From the NCBI GenBank assembly GCA_021413925.1, contig JAIOPL010000019.1, positions 1 to 58,319 on the forward strand: 58,319 nucleotides of DNA, written 5' to 3'. The notes beneath the pieces are model-generated. The model did no database searches and was not told where the DNA came from. It saw only the letters and a program-made list of their open reading frames with translations. This document shows positions 7,695 through 17,598 of the stretch, one piece after another. The DNA comes from Verrucomicrobiota bacterium. Its GTDB lineage: Bacteria > Verrucomicrobiota > Verrucomicrobiia > Chthoniobacterales > UBA6821. How positions within the stretch are numbered: position 1 is the first letter of the stretch; every line of letters starts with the position of its first letter. The translations under genes were made by a program, and so were the position numbers.

Positions 7695-8381
7695 ATGAAG
7701 TGTCATTTGATCGTGGGCTTGTTCCTGTTTCCTGCCGTAACAGGCTCCCTGCTGGCCTCCAATCTCCCCCTTTGGGAACGACTGACACCACAGCAGCAAA
7801 TGGTCCTGAGTTCCGGAAAGCAGGTCGTTCTTGAGGAGGAGATCCCTGACAATCCTTGGCCAAAACTGACGATCTATCAGTTGGTCAAGAGCAGCTCCGC
7901 CGACGTGGCCGCCGTCTTTTGGAACAGCGAACTGGACACGAAATACCTCCCAAACTGCAAGTCAGCACGCATCCTTGATCGCCCCTCGCGCGATGTGCAC
8001 AAGGCGGAGTTTATCCTCAGAATGCCCTTGTTTCTCCCGGAGGAACTCTACGTGTCGCGGATCACGATCAAGAGCCCTTCGGAGAATGTCTTCGAAATTT
8101 CATGGAAGGTGCTGGAGTCGCGTTACTCAAAAGAATGCATCGGCATGATCCGGATCGAACCGCACGGTGATCTGGCTATCTTCAGCTATCAGAACTTCGT
8201 GAAGCCACGGAGTAACTTCGCGGGCCTTCTGCGTTGGCCGGCACAGGCCACCATTGTCGATAGCGTGAAGTCCTTGGTACGCCAGGTGGAAACGGAGAAG
8301 CAAAAGAACCCTCAACTCCTTGCCGGTCAGCTTCAGGCCGTTGAGCAGGCAGTGGGCCTCCCTCCCGGTTCGCTGCGATAG
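7695..8381 (+). CDS. Secreted protein, tandem paralogue 1 (SRPBCC/START-like)
   Basis: About 228 residues with a signal peptide (MKCHLIVGLFLFPAVTGSLLA); an ATG 21 bp upstream at 7674 is also possible. It shares a long, colinear similarity with the next gene: LTPQQQMVLSSGKQVVLEEE, PWPKLTIYQLVK, ADVAAVFWNSELDTKYLPNC, MPLFLPEELYVSR and ISWKVLESRYS recur there with conservative changes. The pattern of a lipid- or small-ligand-binding SRPBCC/START fold is plausible (ADVAAVFW... followed by strands) but not certain. Periplasmic role unknown. Confidence 0.6.
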   Translation: MKCHLIVGLFLFPAVTGSLLASNLPLWERLTPQQQMVLSSGKQVVLEEEIPDNPWPKLTIYQLVKSSSADVAAVFWNSELDTKYLPNCKSARILDRPSRDVHKAEFILRMPLFLPEELYVSRITIKSPSENVFEISWKVLESRYSKECIGMIRIEPHGDLAIFSYQNFVKPRSNFAGLLRWPAQATIVDSVKSLVRQVETEKQKNPQLLAGQLQAVEQAVGLPPGSLR

Positions 8382-8431
8382 GGAAGCGCTGAAGGTTGAC
8401 CGCTAATTCCCGTGAGGCATAGGATCGCCGC

Positions 8432-9103
8432 ATGATCCGTTCGTTTGCTTGTTTCCTGCTGCTCCTTGCCGGAGCAACGGCATCGCTCTCCGCTGAGGAG
8501 TCGATGTGGAGTGCGTTGACACAGCAGCAGCATGCGCAGCTTCTCGCTGGCAAACAGGTGGAGTTGGAGGAGGAGATCTCAGGCAAGCCCTGGCCCCGCT
8601 TCACGATCTACCATCTCGTGAAAGGGACGCCTGCAGATGTTGCGGCCATTTTTTGGGATTGCGAACTGGATCCGAAGTACATTCCGAACTGCCTCTCCGT
8701 ACGGATCATTTCACGGCCGGCTCCTTGGATCCACGATGGAGAGTATACGCTGAAGATGCCCCTGTTCCTGCCGGACGAGTTGTATGTGTCGCGGAATGAA
8801 CTGAAGAGACACTCCGCCAATTCCTATGAAATCTCCTGGAAAGTCCTCCACTCCCGCTACTCCGAATCATGCTCAGGATCGCTACGTATGGAGGAGCACG
8901 ACGGGAAGACCCTGCTCTGCTACAGTAATCTCGTTGTCCCCGGCAGCCGCATCGCGGGACTTCTCCGCTCAACCGCCGGAAATCAGGTGGTCTCCAGCGT
9001 ACAGGCTCTTGTCCGGCAGATAGACTCGGAAATCGAGATGAGGCCCCAACTGCTCGAGCAACAGCTTCACTCTCTGGAACACGCTCTGGAAACGGCAAAG
9101 TAG
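8432..9103 (+). CDS. Secreted protein, tandem paralogue 2 (SRPBCC/START-like)
   Basis: Protein of 223 residues with a signal peptide (MIRSFACFLLLLAGATASLSA). It is clearly a duplicate of the preceding gene: LTQQQHAQLLAGKQVELEEE, PADVAAIFWDCELDPKYIPN, MPLFLPDELYVSR and SYEISWKVLHSRYSESC align without gaps over most of the length. The two copies keep the ligand-fold core and diverge in loops, as expected if each took on a different substrate or partner. It is followed after four bases by a TauE/SafE exporter gene. Confidence 0.6.
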   Translation: MIRSFACFLLLLAGATASLSAEESMWSALTQQQHAQLLAGKQVELEEEISGKPWPRFTIYHLVKGTPADVAAIFWDCELDPKYIPNCLSVRIISRPAPWIHDGEYTLKMPLFLPDELYVSRNELKRHSANSYEISWKVLHSRYSESCSGSLRMEEHDGKTLLCYSNLVVPGSRIAGLLRSTAGNQVVSSVQALVRQIDSEIEMRPQLLEQQLHSLEHALETAK

Positions 9104-9107
9104 CAAG

Positions 9108-9860
9108 GTGCCGACCCTCCTGCATCTGACCCTACAGGCGTGGCTGCTAGTGGCTGTCGCCGCATTCTGCATCGGTTTCACCAAGGCGGGATTCGGTGGA
9201 TTCGGACTCATCGCGGTACTCCTCATGGCGCAGGCCTTTCCTGCCAAGGAATCAACCGGAGCCGTGCTCCCGATGCTCATCATGGCTGATTTCATGGCTA
9301 TCTTCGCCTATCGCAGGCATGTCTCGTGGGGAGAGCTGTGGAGACTCCTCCCATCGACTTTTCTGGGTCTTATCGCGGGATGGTTGCTGATGAGCAGGAT
9401 CCCCGACGATCTCTTCTCTCACTTCCTTGGTTGGCTTATTCTTGTGATGATGGCACTCGTCCTCTGGCAGCGATTCGACAGGAGGATACTCTCCGGAATC
9501 ATGCATCACCCAGTTCTCGCGACGGGATCGGGATTTCTGGCCGGAGTGACCACGATGATGGCCAATGCGGGCGGTCCCGCGATGACCTTTTACCTCTTGG
9601 CCAAGAGGTTCGACAAGATGGCCTTTGTCGGAACCTGCGCCTGGTTCTTCTGTGTCACTAACCTGGTGAAAGTTCCGCTGAGCTGGAATCTCGGCCTGAT
9701 CACCATATCCTCCCTGGCGATCAATCTGATGATGCTCCCGGCAATCGTTGTGGGGATGGTCGCGGGGCGCCTCCTTCTCGGGAAAGTTTCCCAAGCAGCC
9801 TTTGAATGGGTGGCCATCATCATGGCCATTGCCTCTGCGGCCCGAATGATCATGGCGTGA
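9108..9860 (+). CDS. TauE/SafE-family sulfite exporter-like membrane protein
   Basis: Integral membrane protein of 250 residues starting at a GTG four bases after the upstream stop. It shows the two-fold TauE/SafE pattern: an early FCIGFTKAGFGGFGLIAV segment and a repeat in the second half (GSGFLAGVTTMMANAGGPAMTFYLL). The family includes exporters of sulfite, sulfoacetate and other organic or sulfur anions. The window's SulP transporter is not adjacent, so no specific sulfur pathway is indicated. Likely co-transcribed with the secreted paralogue upstream. Confidence 0.88.
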   Translation: MPTLLHLTLQAWLLVAVAAFCIGFTKAGFGGFGLIAVLLMAQAFPAKESTGAVLPMLIMADFMAIFAYRRHVSWGELWRLLPSTFLGLIAGWLLMSRIPDDLFSHFLGWLILVMMALVLWQRFDRRILSGIMHHPVLATGSGFLAGVTTMMANAGGPAMTFYLLAKRFDKMAFVGTCAWFFCVTNLVKVPLSWNLGLITISSLAINLMMLPAIVVGMVAGRLLLGKVSQAAFEWVAIIMAIASAARMIMA

Positions 9861-9881
9861 TCTGGCAATCTTCTCTGTTTT

Positions 9882-9909
9882 AGCCTTCAGCCTTCAGCCT
9901 TCAGCCTTT
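9882..9909. repeat. Four tandem heptamers AGCCTTC
   Basis: AGCCTTC repeats three times perfectly and a fourth time as AGCCTTT just before dnaG, ending 11 bp before its ATG. It occupies the position of the untranslated leader and could be slippage-prone. Related CCTGAAAGCTGAAACCTGA-like low-complexity sequence appears after cydB and near 23,130. Confidence 0.7.
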
Positions 9910-9920
9910 AGTCTCTGCCC

Positions 9921-11735
9921 ATGCCCCGGATTGCCGAAGAGAGTGTTCAGAAGGTCGCCGATGCCAGCGATATCGCGGAGATTATCGGAGGTTATTTTCC
10001 ACTGAAGCGTGCGGGGACTAGCTTTCGGGCCCTCTGCCCTTTTCACAAGGAGAAGAGCCCCTCGTTCCATGTGAATCCCTCGCGACAGACATTCCATTGC
10101 TTCGGCTGTGGTGCCGGAGGCGGTGTCTTCCGGTTTGTGATGGATTACGAGCATATCGATTTCCCCAGCGCTATCCGCAAGCTTGCACAGCGTGCCGGTA
10201 TTGTCCTGATCGAGAACAATGATCCCGCAGAGCAATCAAGGCGCGACCAGCGCAGCCGCCTTCTCCAACTCCATAAGGAAGCCGCCGAGTGGTTTCATCT
10301 CAATCTCCTACGCAACCGCGATGCCGAGCACGCACGTGCCTATCTGAAAAAACGTGGACTCACCAAGGAGATCGCCGTGGAGTGGCTGCTCGGATTCGCA
10401 CCTGGAGGATGGGAGACTCTTAGGAACTGGGCCATGGCCAAGGGATTTAGCCGGGAGGAGTTGCTGTCGAGTGGACTCCTCACGTCCAAGGAGGGTGATA
10501 CCCAGGGAGGATATGATCGGTTCCGCGACCGACTGATGTTCCCCATCCGCAATGACTACGGCGAAGTGGTTGCTTTCAGCGGCCGCATTCTCAACGACAA
10601 CGACCGGGAGGCGAAGTATGTGAACTCGCCTGAGACGCCGATCTTCTCCAAGGGACGCGTCCTCTTCGGCCTAGACAAGAGCAAGCGTCCACTGATCGAG
10701 GCCGGATGCGCCATCGTTCTGGAGGGACAAATTGATCTCATCTCCGCCTTCGAGCATGGGGTGAAGAACGTGGTAGCTCCTCAGGGAACGGCCTTCACGA
10801 GCGAGCAAGCGCGCCTGTTACGGCGGTTTGTGGATAGGGTGATCCTTTGCTTCGACTCGGACAATGCCGGCCAGAATGCCGTGGAGAAATCCCTTCCGGC
10901 TCTCCTGAGTGCCGGACTAGCCGTTCTGGTGGCGAAGCTTCCCGCTGGGGAGGATCCCGACTCACTCATCCGAGGAAAGGGGGTGGAAGCCTTCACTGAG
11001 AAGATTTCCGGGGCCAAGGACTTCTTTGATCACACCATCGATCGGGCTGCTGATTCAGCCGGAGGAAGCCTTGGACCAAGGGAGAAAGCCATGGTGGCTC
11101 AACGCCTCGGGGGATTCCTTGCCCTGTTATCCGACACGGCCCTCAGAGAGACTACGACAACCCATGTCGCCGTCAGGTTAGGCATTTCCGAGTCGGCACT
11201 CCGTGAATCCACCCTGCGCAATGCCATTTCAGTACCTGAACAGGATGAATCCGGCACAATGCCAACAGTTGCCGGAGGACATTCTCCAGTGTCGGCCTCC
11301 ACAGAACTCATCTGCGGCCTAGCGCTGCTCTCCAAGGAAGCCCGGGAGTGGATATCTTCAGAGACTTCATTCCGTGCCGAGGAGTTGGACCCCGAATTGG
11401 CCCTGCTAAGTGAACTCCTGCCTCCACTTCAGGGAGTGGAGACCCCCACCCCTGCGATCGTCCTAGCTTTGATCCCCTCCTCGCTTCAGCCCCTGGTCAG
11501 CGGGTGGGAATTGGAGAAGTTGCCCGCGTCGCCTCTGTTGGCTATCCAGGATGCGATCCGCAATCTGCGTATGATCGATCTGAAGAAGAAACAGCAGGCG
11601 GCAACGCTCAAACTAAGAAATCCAGGCCTTGAAACGGCTGAAATGATCTCTGTCCAGAAAGAGATCCTTGACCTTCAGCTCAGGATCAACGAACTTTCCG
11701 CGCCCGCGACTTCGGTACCAACTGAGCTACGTTGA
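9921..11735 (+). CDS. dnaG: DNA primase
   Basis: Replicative primase of 604 residues that lays RNA primers for chromosome replication. The N-terminal zinc ribbon is intact ([11 protein letters not shown] ... FHCFGCG, residues ~40-65, with C-x2-H and C-x2-C). The RNA polymerase core has the usual YLKKRG and FSGRIL motifs. The TOPRIM segment shows LEGQIDLIS and [10 protein letters not shown]. The C-terminal helicase-binding part is poorly conserved, as is normal. Its stop overlaps the TTG start of rpoD, giving the classical dnaG-rpoD pair with translational coupling. Confidence 0.96.
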   Translation: MPRIAEESVQKVADASDIAEIIGGYFPLKRAGTSFRALCPFHKEKSPSFHVNPSRQTFHCFGCGAGGGVFRFVMDYEHIDFPSAIRKLAQRAGIVLIENNDPAEQSRRDQRSRLLQLHKEAAEWFHLNLLRNRDAEHARAYLKKRGLTKEIAVEWLLGFAPGGWETLRNWAMAKGFSREELLSSGLLTSKEGDTQGGYDRFRDRLMFPIRNDYGEVVAFSGRILNDNDREAKYVNSPETPIFSKGRVLFGLDKSKRPLIEAGCAIVLEGQIDLISAFEHGVKNVVAPQGTAFTSEQARLLRRFVDRVILCFDSDNAGQNAVEKSLPALLSAGLAVLVAKLPAGEDPDSLIRGKGVEAFTEKISGAKDFFDHTIDRAADSAGGSLGPREKAMVAQRLGGFLALLSDTALRETTTTHVAVRLGISESALRESTLRNAISVPEQDESGTMPTVAGGHSPVSASTELICGLALLSKEAREWISSETSFRAEELDPELALLSELLPPLQGVETPTPAIVLALIPSSLQPLVSGWELEKLPASPLLAIQDAIRNLRMIDLKKKQQAATLKLRNPGLETAEMISVQKEILDLQLRINELSAPATSVPTELR

Positions 11736-13813
11736 AAAAAAAATCCAAACCTTCCCCGTCCCGGAAACCCTCCGGAAAGCCCGTCAAGCCAACTCCTGTA
11801 GTCAAGAAGGCACCGGCGAAAAAGCCTGCGCCTAAACTGACTAAACCGGCCAAACCTGCTCCAAAAGTAGCTGTCAAAAAGCCACTTCCTGCGAAACAAG
11901 CAGCTAAAAAACCGCTTTCCAAGCCAACCCCCGCAGCTAAGAAGGCACCGGCTAAAAAGCCCGCGCCTAATCTAACAGCTCCGGCCAAACCTGTTTCAAA
12001 GGCGCCTGTCAAAAAGCCGCTTCCAGCAAAAACGGTTTCCAAGACAGCTCCCGTCACCTCGGCAAAGCCCTCGGCCAAAGAGAATGCAGCCAAGGGTGGA
12101 AAGAGCGGTCTCTCCCTCTCCATTTCAGGGCAGGCTCCCGCCAACGCGGCTGAAGCCCAAAAGCTTCTCCAGGAAAAGATCCGCGAACTTCTCAAGCTGG
12201 CTAAGGAACAGGGCTACATCACCTTTGAGGATCTTGACGAACATCTCCCGGAGGGAATGAACGATCCGGAGACGATCGATGCCATCCTCGCTCAGCTTCG
12301 GGCTGTCGAGATCGATATCATCGACGCCTCCGATGTCGATAGGGTCAAGGAACCCAAGCGTCCAGACGACGAAGAGAAGGATGAGAAGGAGAAGGATGAA
12401 AAAGAAGAGAAGGCCGATGGTCGTCTCGATATCCTAGACGACCCCGTCCGCATGTATCTCAAGCAGATGGGCCAGGTTCCCCTCCTCACCCGAGAGCAGG
12501 AAGTGGAGATCTCGAAGCGCATCGAGGAAGCCGAGATCAGGATGCAGGATGTGCTCTACCGTTTCGGCTTTATTGCTCACGCCTACCTCGACATGTCCCA
12601 GCGCCTGCTCGATTCCCGCGAGCGTTTCGATCGCGTCATTCAGGACAAGAAAATCGAAAGCCGCGAGCGCTACCTGAAGCTTCTTCCTCGCCTAAGCCAG
12701 CAACTCCAGCGTCTGGCCGATGTGGTTTCGGATCATTACGTCAGCAAGATCGCTCCGGCGAAGAAGTCCCCTGCTCCCAAGGACGCCGTGGTCTTCGAGA
12801 AGCAGATCGATGAGGTCGTGAAGATCTATCCCAAGTTCTTCTTTAAGTCGAAGATCGTCGAGGACTTCGTCACCCATGCTGACGACCACCTTAAGACCCT
12901 TCTCTCACTCCGGAATGAGCATCAAAAGCATGCTTCCAAAAAGGATCAGGATGCCCTGCACAAGCGCCATGTTGGTTCCCTTGCCGCCCAGATCGACGAG
13001 GCGCATCGCCGGAACTGGATGACGATCGATAACTACCACGAGCGTCACCGCGAGCTGAAGCGTCATTTCCGCGAGGCACTCCGCGCCAAGACCGAGATGG
13101 TCGAGGCCAACCTGCGTCTCGTCATCTCGATTGCCAAGAAATACACCAACAGGGGCCTCTCTTTCCTGGATCTCATTCAGGAAGGCAACATGGGCCTCAT
13201 GAAGGCGGTGGAGAAGTTCGAGTATCGACGCGGTTATAAGTTCTCAACCTATGCCACCTGGTGGATTCGCCAGGCGATCACCCGTTCGATTGCCGATCAG
13301 GCCCGCACCATCCGTATCCCGGTGCACATGATAGAGACGATCAACAAGCTGATCCGCGTGCAGAAGCAACTCGTTCAGGAGTATGGCCGCGAACCATCCG
13401 CCGAGGAGATCGCCGACGAAATCCAACTTCCAGTGGGACGCGTTCAGGCCGTCCTCAAGATGGCCCAGCAGCCAATCTCGCTTCAGGCGCCCGTGGGTGA
13501 CAGCGATGATACCAGCTTCGGGGACTTCATCGAGGACAAGTCGGCGGAGAATCCCTCGGACATGGCGGCAATCGTCCTACTCAAGGAGAAGATCAAGGAT
13601 GTGCTCGAATCCCTCACCGAGCGCGAGCGTCAGGTTCTCGAACAGCGTTTTGGACTCGTCGATGGCTATTCCAGGACACTCGAGGAAGTGGGCAAGCAGT
13701 TCAAGGTCACCCGCGAGCGTATCCGACAGATCGAGGCCAAAGCCCTGCGCAAGATGCGTCATCCCACCCGTCTCCGTCAGCTTGAGGGATTCCTCGAGCC
13801 GAAGGACATGTAA
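11732..13813 (+). CDS. rpoD: Primary sigma factor RpoD with basic N-terminal extension
   Basis: Housekeeping sigma-70 of 693 residues. Region 1.1 is near residues 145-200, region 1.2 near 233 ([20 protein letters not shown]), region 2 near 455-525 ([31 protein letters not shown]), region 4 at the end ([15 protein letters not shown] ... [16 protein letters not shown]). The first ~120 residues are an unusual Lys/Ala/Pro tail containing two similar copies of a ~45-residue unit ([10 protein letters not shown] ... KKPLPAK). A TTG start overlaps the dnaG stop (TTGA). A non-conserved insert lies between regions 1.2 and 2. Transcription ends at a strong hairpin 26 bp downstream. Confidence 0.96.
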   Translation: MKKKSKPSPSRKPSGKPVKPTPVVKKAPAKKPAPKLTKPAKPAPKVAVKKPLPAKQAAKKPLSKPTPAAKKAPAKKPAPNLTAPAKPVSKAPVKKPLPAKTVSKTAPVTSAKPSAKENAAKGGKSGLSLSISGQAPANAAEAQKLLQEKIRELLKLAKEQGYITFEDLDEHLPEGMNDPETIDAILAQLRAVEIDIIDASDVDRVKEPKRPDDEEKDEKEKDEKEEKADGRLDILDDPVRMYLKQMGQVPLLTREQEVEISKRIEEAEIRMQDVLYRFGFIAHAYLDMSQRLLDSRERFDRVIQDKKIESRERYLKLLPRLSQQLQRLADVVSDHYVSKIAPAKKSPAPKDAVVFEKQIDEVVKIYPKFFFKSKIVEDFVTHADDHLKTLLSLRNEHQKHASKKDQDALHKRHVGSLAAQIDEAHRRNWMTIDNYHERHRELKRHFREALRAKTEMVEANLRLVISIAKKYTNRGLSFLDLIQEGNMGLMKAVEKFEYRRGYKFSTYATWWIRQAITRSIADQARTIRIPVHMIETINKLIRVQKQLVQEYGREPSAEEIADEIQLPVGRVQAVLKMAQQPISLQAPVGDSDDTSFGDFIEDKSAENPSDMAAIVLLKEKIKDVLESLTERERQVLEQRFGLVDGYSRTLEEVGKQFKVTRERIRQIEAKALRKMRHPTRLRQLEGFLEPKDM

Positions 13814-13838
13814 GGAAGCGACTCTCAATATTTCCGGA

Positions 13839-13867
13839 AAAGGGGGCATTTCTCATGCCCCCTTTTT
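13839..13867 (+). terminator. Rho-independent terminator after rpoD
   Basis: Perfect 10-bp stem AAGGGGGCAT / ATGCCCCCTT with a five-base loop, followed by TTT-rich sequence. It ends the dnaG-rpoD transcript. Confidence 0.9.
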
Positions 13868-13915
13868 CTTTTGCAACCAACACACGCTTTCGGTGTTAAT
13901 CCCATCAGCCGACCC

Positions 13916-14302
13916 ATGGATATAAATTCTAACCACCAGCACGATAAACTAGATGAACTGGACGAACTGGATAATCCCCCCAAAGGTTCTCTTGACGATC
14001 GGCTCTGGAATCTTCTTTCCGCTGATGCGAAGGCCCATCCCATAGCCCCTTCCCCCTGGTTTGCCTCGCGGACTGTTGCGCAAGCCAGAACCAGAACCCA
14101 AAGCCAGTGGAATGCGCGCGCGCTGCTTTTACGCTGGCTGATGCCCATTCCTCTTGCGGGATTGGCTCTTGTTGCCCTGCTATTCTCGCAGGGAGTGGGA
14201 CTCCAAAACCTTAAGGACTTTGGAAAAGAAGGAGCCTATTCCTATGTCTCCACGGATTCGGAATTTGAGCAGCATATGGACCTCCTCTGTTTCACAGAGT
14301 AA
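13916..14302 (+). CDS. Small single-span membrane protein, unknown
   Basis: Protein of 128 residues from the ATG at 13916 (an upstream in-frame ATG at 13871 would lie inside the rpoD terminator region). The N-terminal half is soluble and acidic (DKLDELDELDN, DDRLWNLLSADAKAHPI), followed by SPWFASRTVAQAR and one transmembrane segment (IPLAGLALVALLF). The arrangement resembles anti-sigma-type or regulatory membrane proteins found next to sigma factors, but there is no zinc or known anti-sigma motif. Function unknown. Confidence 0.5.
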   Translation: MDINSNHQHDKLDELDELDNPPKGSLDDRLWNLLSADAKAHPIAPSPWFASRTVAQARTRTQSQWNARALLLRWLMPIPLAGLALVALLFSQGVGLQNLKDFGKEGAYSYVSTDSEFEQHMDLLCFTE

Positions 14303-14551
14303 GAGATTTCTACCAGGAGTAAGAATCATTCTCCCGCAGAGGCGCGGAGGCGCAGAGAGGAAGAGGGCAAGATAAGTGCATTGGGATCAAATTATATTGT
14401 CACCATGCCTCATCCCAGTTCAGAGAAGCACTCATCTCGCAAAACCTTGCCGCCTTACGATTTCTACTGGGTTAGACTTTTCTGAAGATCCATTGGATTC
14501 AGTCTTAAAAACCCTGCGCCTCTGCGGGAAACTTTCCCAAGCGTCAAAGCT
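14303..14551. repeat. Intergenic spacer with two GCAGAGGCGC-type dispersed repeats
   Basis: Contains a repeat of the CGCAGAGGCGCGGAGGCGC type at about 14331-14360 and an inverted copy (CTGCGCCTCTGCGGGA) near 14514-14529, flanking about 150 bp of AT-richer sequence with no credible gene. The two copies face each other, so the spacer has the outline of a small inverted-repeat-bounded unit. Confidence 0.6.
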
Positions 14552-15157
14552 CTAGTCCCCCACGGTCACAGGGGTGTTCAGTCCTACTCTGGAGTAGATG
14601 ATCTCGGCCATTTCCTGGGGTAGGCGGATGCAGCCGTGAGAGGCTGGGTATCCGGGCAGGATCCCGGCATGCATGCCCACTCCCTGGGGTGTGAGGCGTA
14701 GAAAGAACTTCATCGGAGCGCCGCTGAAGTGGGTGCCACTGGGTGCGGCGTCGTGTTTGCTGCTGACGCCTGAGCGGACTACCTGTCCTGAACCATTAAC
14801 AAAGTTCCCGTAGAGAGAGGAATGGTGATTGGGATCCTTCTCAAGCACAGAGAAGTTTCCCTTCGGCGTCCAGCCATTGCGCCGTCCCGAGGAGATGGGG
14901 GAATCAACGGCAACTTTCCCCCCCACTAGCAAATAGACGCGCTGTTTGGAGAGAGAGACCACGATGGTTAGAGGTTGGGCCGATGCCTTCTCAAGTAATG
15001 CTCTGTTCACCTTACCAGGCTCTTGCTTTGAGATCAGTTCAGAGGCCGGCTTCATAGCTGTGTTTTGCGGCATCCGTGGTTCCGACGCCAAAAGGCCTGA
15101 ACATAGAAATCCCGAAATGACGATGCCTGTGCAAAGGACCAATCGGAGGTCATTCAT
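14552..15157 (-). CDS. L,D-transpeptidase (YkuD domain), periplasmic
   Basis: About 201 residues with a signal peptide (MNDLRLVLCTGIVISGFLCS). The YkuD domain starts near residue 60 (LTIVVSLSKQRVYLLVGGKV) and ends with the catalytic segment HAGILPGYPASHGCIRLP, which carries the nucleophilic Cys and the His/Arg of the family. These enzymes cross-link peptidoglycan or attach proteins to it. The start at 15157 gives the best signal peptide; 15181 is an alternative. Monocistronic, convergent with repeat-containing spacer downstream. Confidence 0.9.
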   Translation of the reverse strand: MNDLRLVLCTGIVISGFLCSGLLASEPRMPQNTAMKPASELISKQEPGKVNRALLEKASAQPLTIVVSLSKQRVYLLVGGKVAVDSPISSGRRNGWTPKGNFSVLEKDPNHHSSLYGNFVNGSGQVVRSGVSSKHDAAPSGTHFSGAPMKFFLRLTPQGVGMHAGILPGYPASHGCIRLPQEMAEIIYSRVGLNTPVTVGD

Positions 15158-15316
15158 GGATTGAGGAGTTGCAAAGTGCATGGGTGGACAGGGCACAGCA
15201 GTATAGTGAGAAGTTAGCATCAGGATGCTCTGCGCGCGATCACTTCCTGTTCCGCTTTCCGAGCCTTGAGCGAAGCCAAGCATTCGGGTTTAGTAAAGTG
15301 CGTACAGAAAAGCAGT

Positions 15317-16408
15317 ATGATCGAGCATCTCTACATCCACATTCCTTTCTGTCCCAACATCTGCCCCTACTGCGCCTTTTATAAGGAATCAGCGGGACGG
15401 GAGCGGGTCGAAACCTTTCTCGACGCCCTGCTTGTGGAGACCGAGCAGTGGTCGTCTCAGCTGAAACCCAGGACTATTTTTTTGGGAGGCGGCACACCCA
15501 GCGCCCTCTCGATCCCGCAGTTCGAAAAGCTTCTGGGCGGCCTGAGAGAGAGACTCGATCTGAGTCATGTTGAGGAATGGACCATCGAGATGAATCCGGC
15601 AACTGTGGCGGCGGACAAGGCAGCTCTACTTATGGAGGCTGGGATCAACCGGATTAGCATGGGTGTCCAGTCTTGGGATGATGCAGTGCTGAAATCGCTT
15701 GGGCGAACGCACGATGCGGACAAAGCGGAGGATTCGTATCATACGCTCCGGAAAGCCGGTTTCGATAATCTCTCGATCGATCTCATCTTCGGGGTGCCCG
15801 GGCAATCCCTGGAATCATGGAGAGACTCACTGGAGCGGAGCCTTCGTTTGGCCCCCGAACATCTTTCCGCCTACGGCCTCACCTACGAGGAGGATACCGA
15901 GTTTTTCACTAAGCTGGGACGCGGGGAAATGGCTCCTGACGAGGGGTTGGAGGCCGATCAGTTCGAACTGGCAGCGGAGCTGTTGGGCAACGCCGGATAC
16001 GCGCAGTATGAGGTTTCCAATTACTCCCTCCCTCGACGGGAGTCACAGCACAATTCCGCTTACTGGAGAGGGTCCGACTATATCGGCCTAGGTCCGAGCG
16101 CCTTCTCTACCATGGGATCCAAGCGTTGGCGCAATATTCAGGAAACGGGAATCTACAGCGAAACCACCATGGCGGGTTGCACTGCCGTTGATTTCGAAGA
16201 GGAAGTTTCCGAGCGAGTGAAGGCTGGCGAGAGGGCCGCCTTCGGGATGAGGACCAATGCCGGTTTACCATTTTCAGAATCCTCGCCTTGGGAGTTGGAA
16301 CTCAGGGAGGCTGCTGAACAAGGACTCGTGATGAATGCAAATGACCGTTGGCTCCTTACGTCCAGAGGACGTCTTCTTGCCGACACGGTTGCGGAAATAT
16401 TTGTGTGA
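15317..16408 (+). CDS. hemW: Radical SAM protein HemW (coproporphyrinogen III oxidase-like)
   Basis: Radical SAM protein of 363 residues. The 4Fe-4S motif CPNICPYCAFY (C-x3-C-x2-C) is near residue 15, followed by FLGGGTPSAL, the MGVQSWDD segment and the HemW-typical LSAYGLTYEEDTEF. HemW proteins bind heme and act as heme chaperones for respiratory enzymes; older annotation calls them HemN-like. The preferred start is the ATG at 15317, directly before IEHLYIHIPFCP. Its stop overlaps the next gene's GTG (GTGTGA). Heme delivery to the cytochrome bd oxidase encoded just downstream is an attractive inference. Confidence 0.9.
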   Translation: MIEHLYIHIPFCPNICPYCAFYKESAGRERVETFLDALLVETEQWSSQLKPRTIFLGGGTPSALSIPQFEKLLGGLRERLDLSHVEEWTIEMNPATVAADKAALLMEAGINRISMGVQSWDDAVLKSLGRTHDADKAEDSYHTLRKAGFDNLSIDLIFGVPGQSLESWRDSLERSLRLAPEHLSAYGLTYEEDTEFFTKLGRGEMAPDEGLEADQFELAAELLGNAGYAQYEVSNYSLPRRESQHNSAYWRGSDYIGLGPSAFSTMGSKRWRNIQETGIYSETTMAGCTAVDFEEEVSERVKAGERAAFGMRTNAGLPFSESSPWELELREAAEQGLVMNANDRWLLTSRGRLLADTVAEIFV

Positions 16409-17517
16409 AAGCCTTCGATGTCATTGTTATCGGGGCGGGGCCGGCTGGCAGCACCTGCGCGACGCTCTGTTCCGAGGCCGGCCAGCGGGTGCTCCTGCTG
16501 GAGGCTTCCCGCTTTCCGAGGGATAAGGTCTGTGGGGACTGCCTGAATCCCGCCGCTTGGCCTGTCTTGGAGCGACTTTTTGTGGCGGAGCGCGTCCGGG
16601 CACTTACTTCCACAACACCGGTGAAGATCCGATTTTCAGTTGCCTCTGCTGGATCGACTGAAATTCCCATTCCTGAATCTCAGAGTTGGAGTAGTAAGAG
16701 CTCTACTTCCGAACTGGTGGTCAGGCGTCGCGACTTGGATGAGCTACTGGTTGAGCGTGCTGTCGAAGTTGGCGTTCTCTTCCAAGATGGATCACCGGTT
16801 ACCGCATTGCGCAGGGTCTCAGGGCATTGGGAAGTCACCACCTCCACGGGTGATTATCACCTTGGCAAGCGCATCGTGGCTGCCGATGGCCGGAACTCCG
16901 TGACGGCCCGTTATCTGGGCATGCACATTTCCAGACGACGCAGGGGAAGGATTGGCCTTCAGGTCCATATCCCCCACCCCACGGGTTATGACAGTGCTTT
17001 GGAAATGAGGATCTATCGCCATGGCTACGGTGGCCTGGCAGATCTTGGCAACGGCTTGGCCAATCTTTGCCTGGTAGCCAACGATGGAGAGATGAAGGAA
17101 CTGCGCCAGGAAGCTGAGCTTCATTACGGACTTACTTCTGCCTGCGCCTGGCGGAGCATTACCCCGATTTCGAGAGCAAGCGCGCGCCATGTCGCCCGAG
17201 AGGGTGTATTCCTCTGCGGTGATGCAGCGCGTGTCGTGGAGCCCTTTACCGGGGAAGGGATATCCTATGCCCTGAGAAGCGGCGCCCTTCTTGCCGACAT
17301 CCTGAACTCGGGAAAATCCGACTCCACCATGGTCCTGGTAAGTCAGGAAGAGCTTTATCGGAGAGGACATCGGGATCTTTATCGGAGAGGACTACTCGTG
17401 AACCGCTTGACCTGCCTCCTCTCCGAGCACCCAAGGATTGCCCATGCTCTGAGTCCATTCCTGCTGAAGCATCCTAGGCTACTTTCTTTCCTCACCAGCA
17501 AGGTGATCAGTATATAA
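16405..17517 (+). CDS. FAD-dependent oxidoreductase, geranylgeranyl reductase family
   Basis: Flavoprotein of 370 residues starting at a GTG that overlaps the hemW stop. The N-terminal dinucleotide fold is FDVIVIGAGPAGSTCA, followed by VLLLEASRFPRDKVCGDCL, the typical second motif of the geranylgeranyl reductase/halogenase group. The C-terminal FAD motif is LCGDAARVVEPFTGEGI. Members saturate isoprenoid chains or act on quinones and other hydrophobic substrates. Coupling to hemW and closeness to cydAB could point to a quinone- or lipid-related role, but this is inference. The last ~15 residues are hydrophobic. Confidence 0.85.
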   Translation: MKAFDVIVIGAGPAGSTCATLCSEAGQRVLLLEASRFPRDKVCGDCLNPAAWPVLERLFVAERVRALTSTTPVKIRFSVASAGSTEIPIPESQSWSSKSSTSELVVRRRDLDELLVERAVEVGVLFQDGSPVTALRRVSGHWEVTTSTGDYHLGKRIVAADGRNSVTARYLGMHISRRRRGRIGLQVHIPHPTGYDSALEMRIYRHGYGGLADLGNGLANLCLVANDGEMKELRQEAELHYGLTSACAWRSITPISRASARHVAREGVFLCGDAARVVEPFTGEGISYALRSGALLADILNSGKSDSTMVLVSQEELYRRGHRDLYRRGLLVNRLTCLLSEHPRIAHALSPFLLKHPRLLSFLTSKVISI

Positions 17518-17598
17518 TATAATGTGTTACCTTGTTTTTGATTTCGTTGTTGAGTGGGATCAGCTTTGGCCTTTTGATTAGTAGGCACTCACACATCC

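Noticed and set aside
11686-12195. Long open frame antisense to the 5' end of rpoD
   Set aside because: It translates the Lys/Ala/Pro codons of the sigma tail backwards into a Gly/Ala/Leu-rich sequence, and no start signal or homology supports it.
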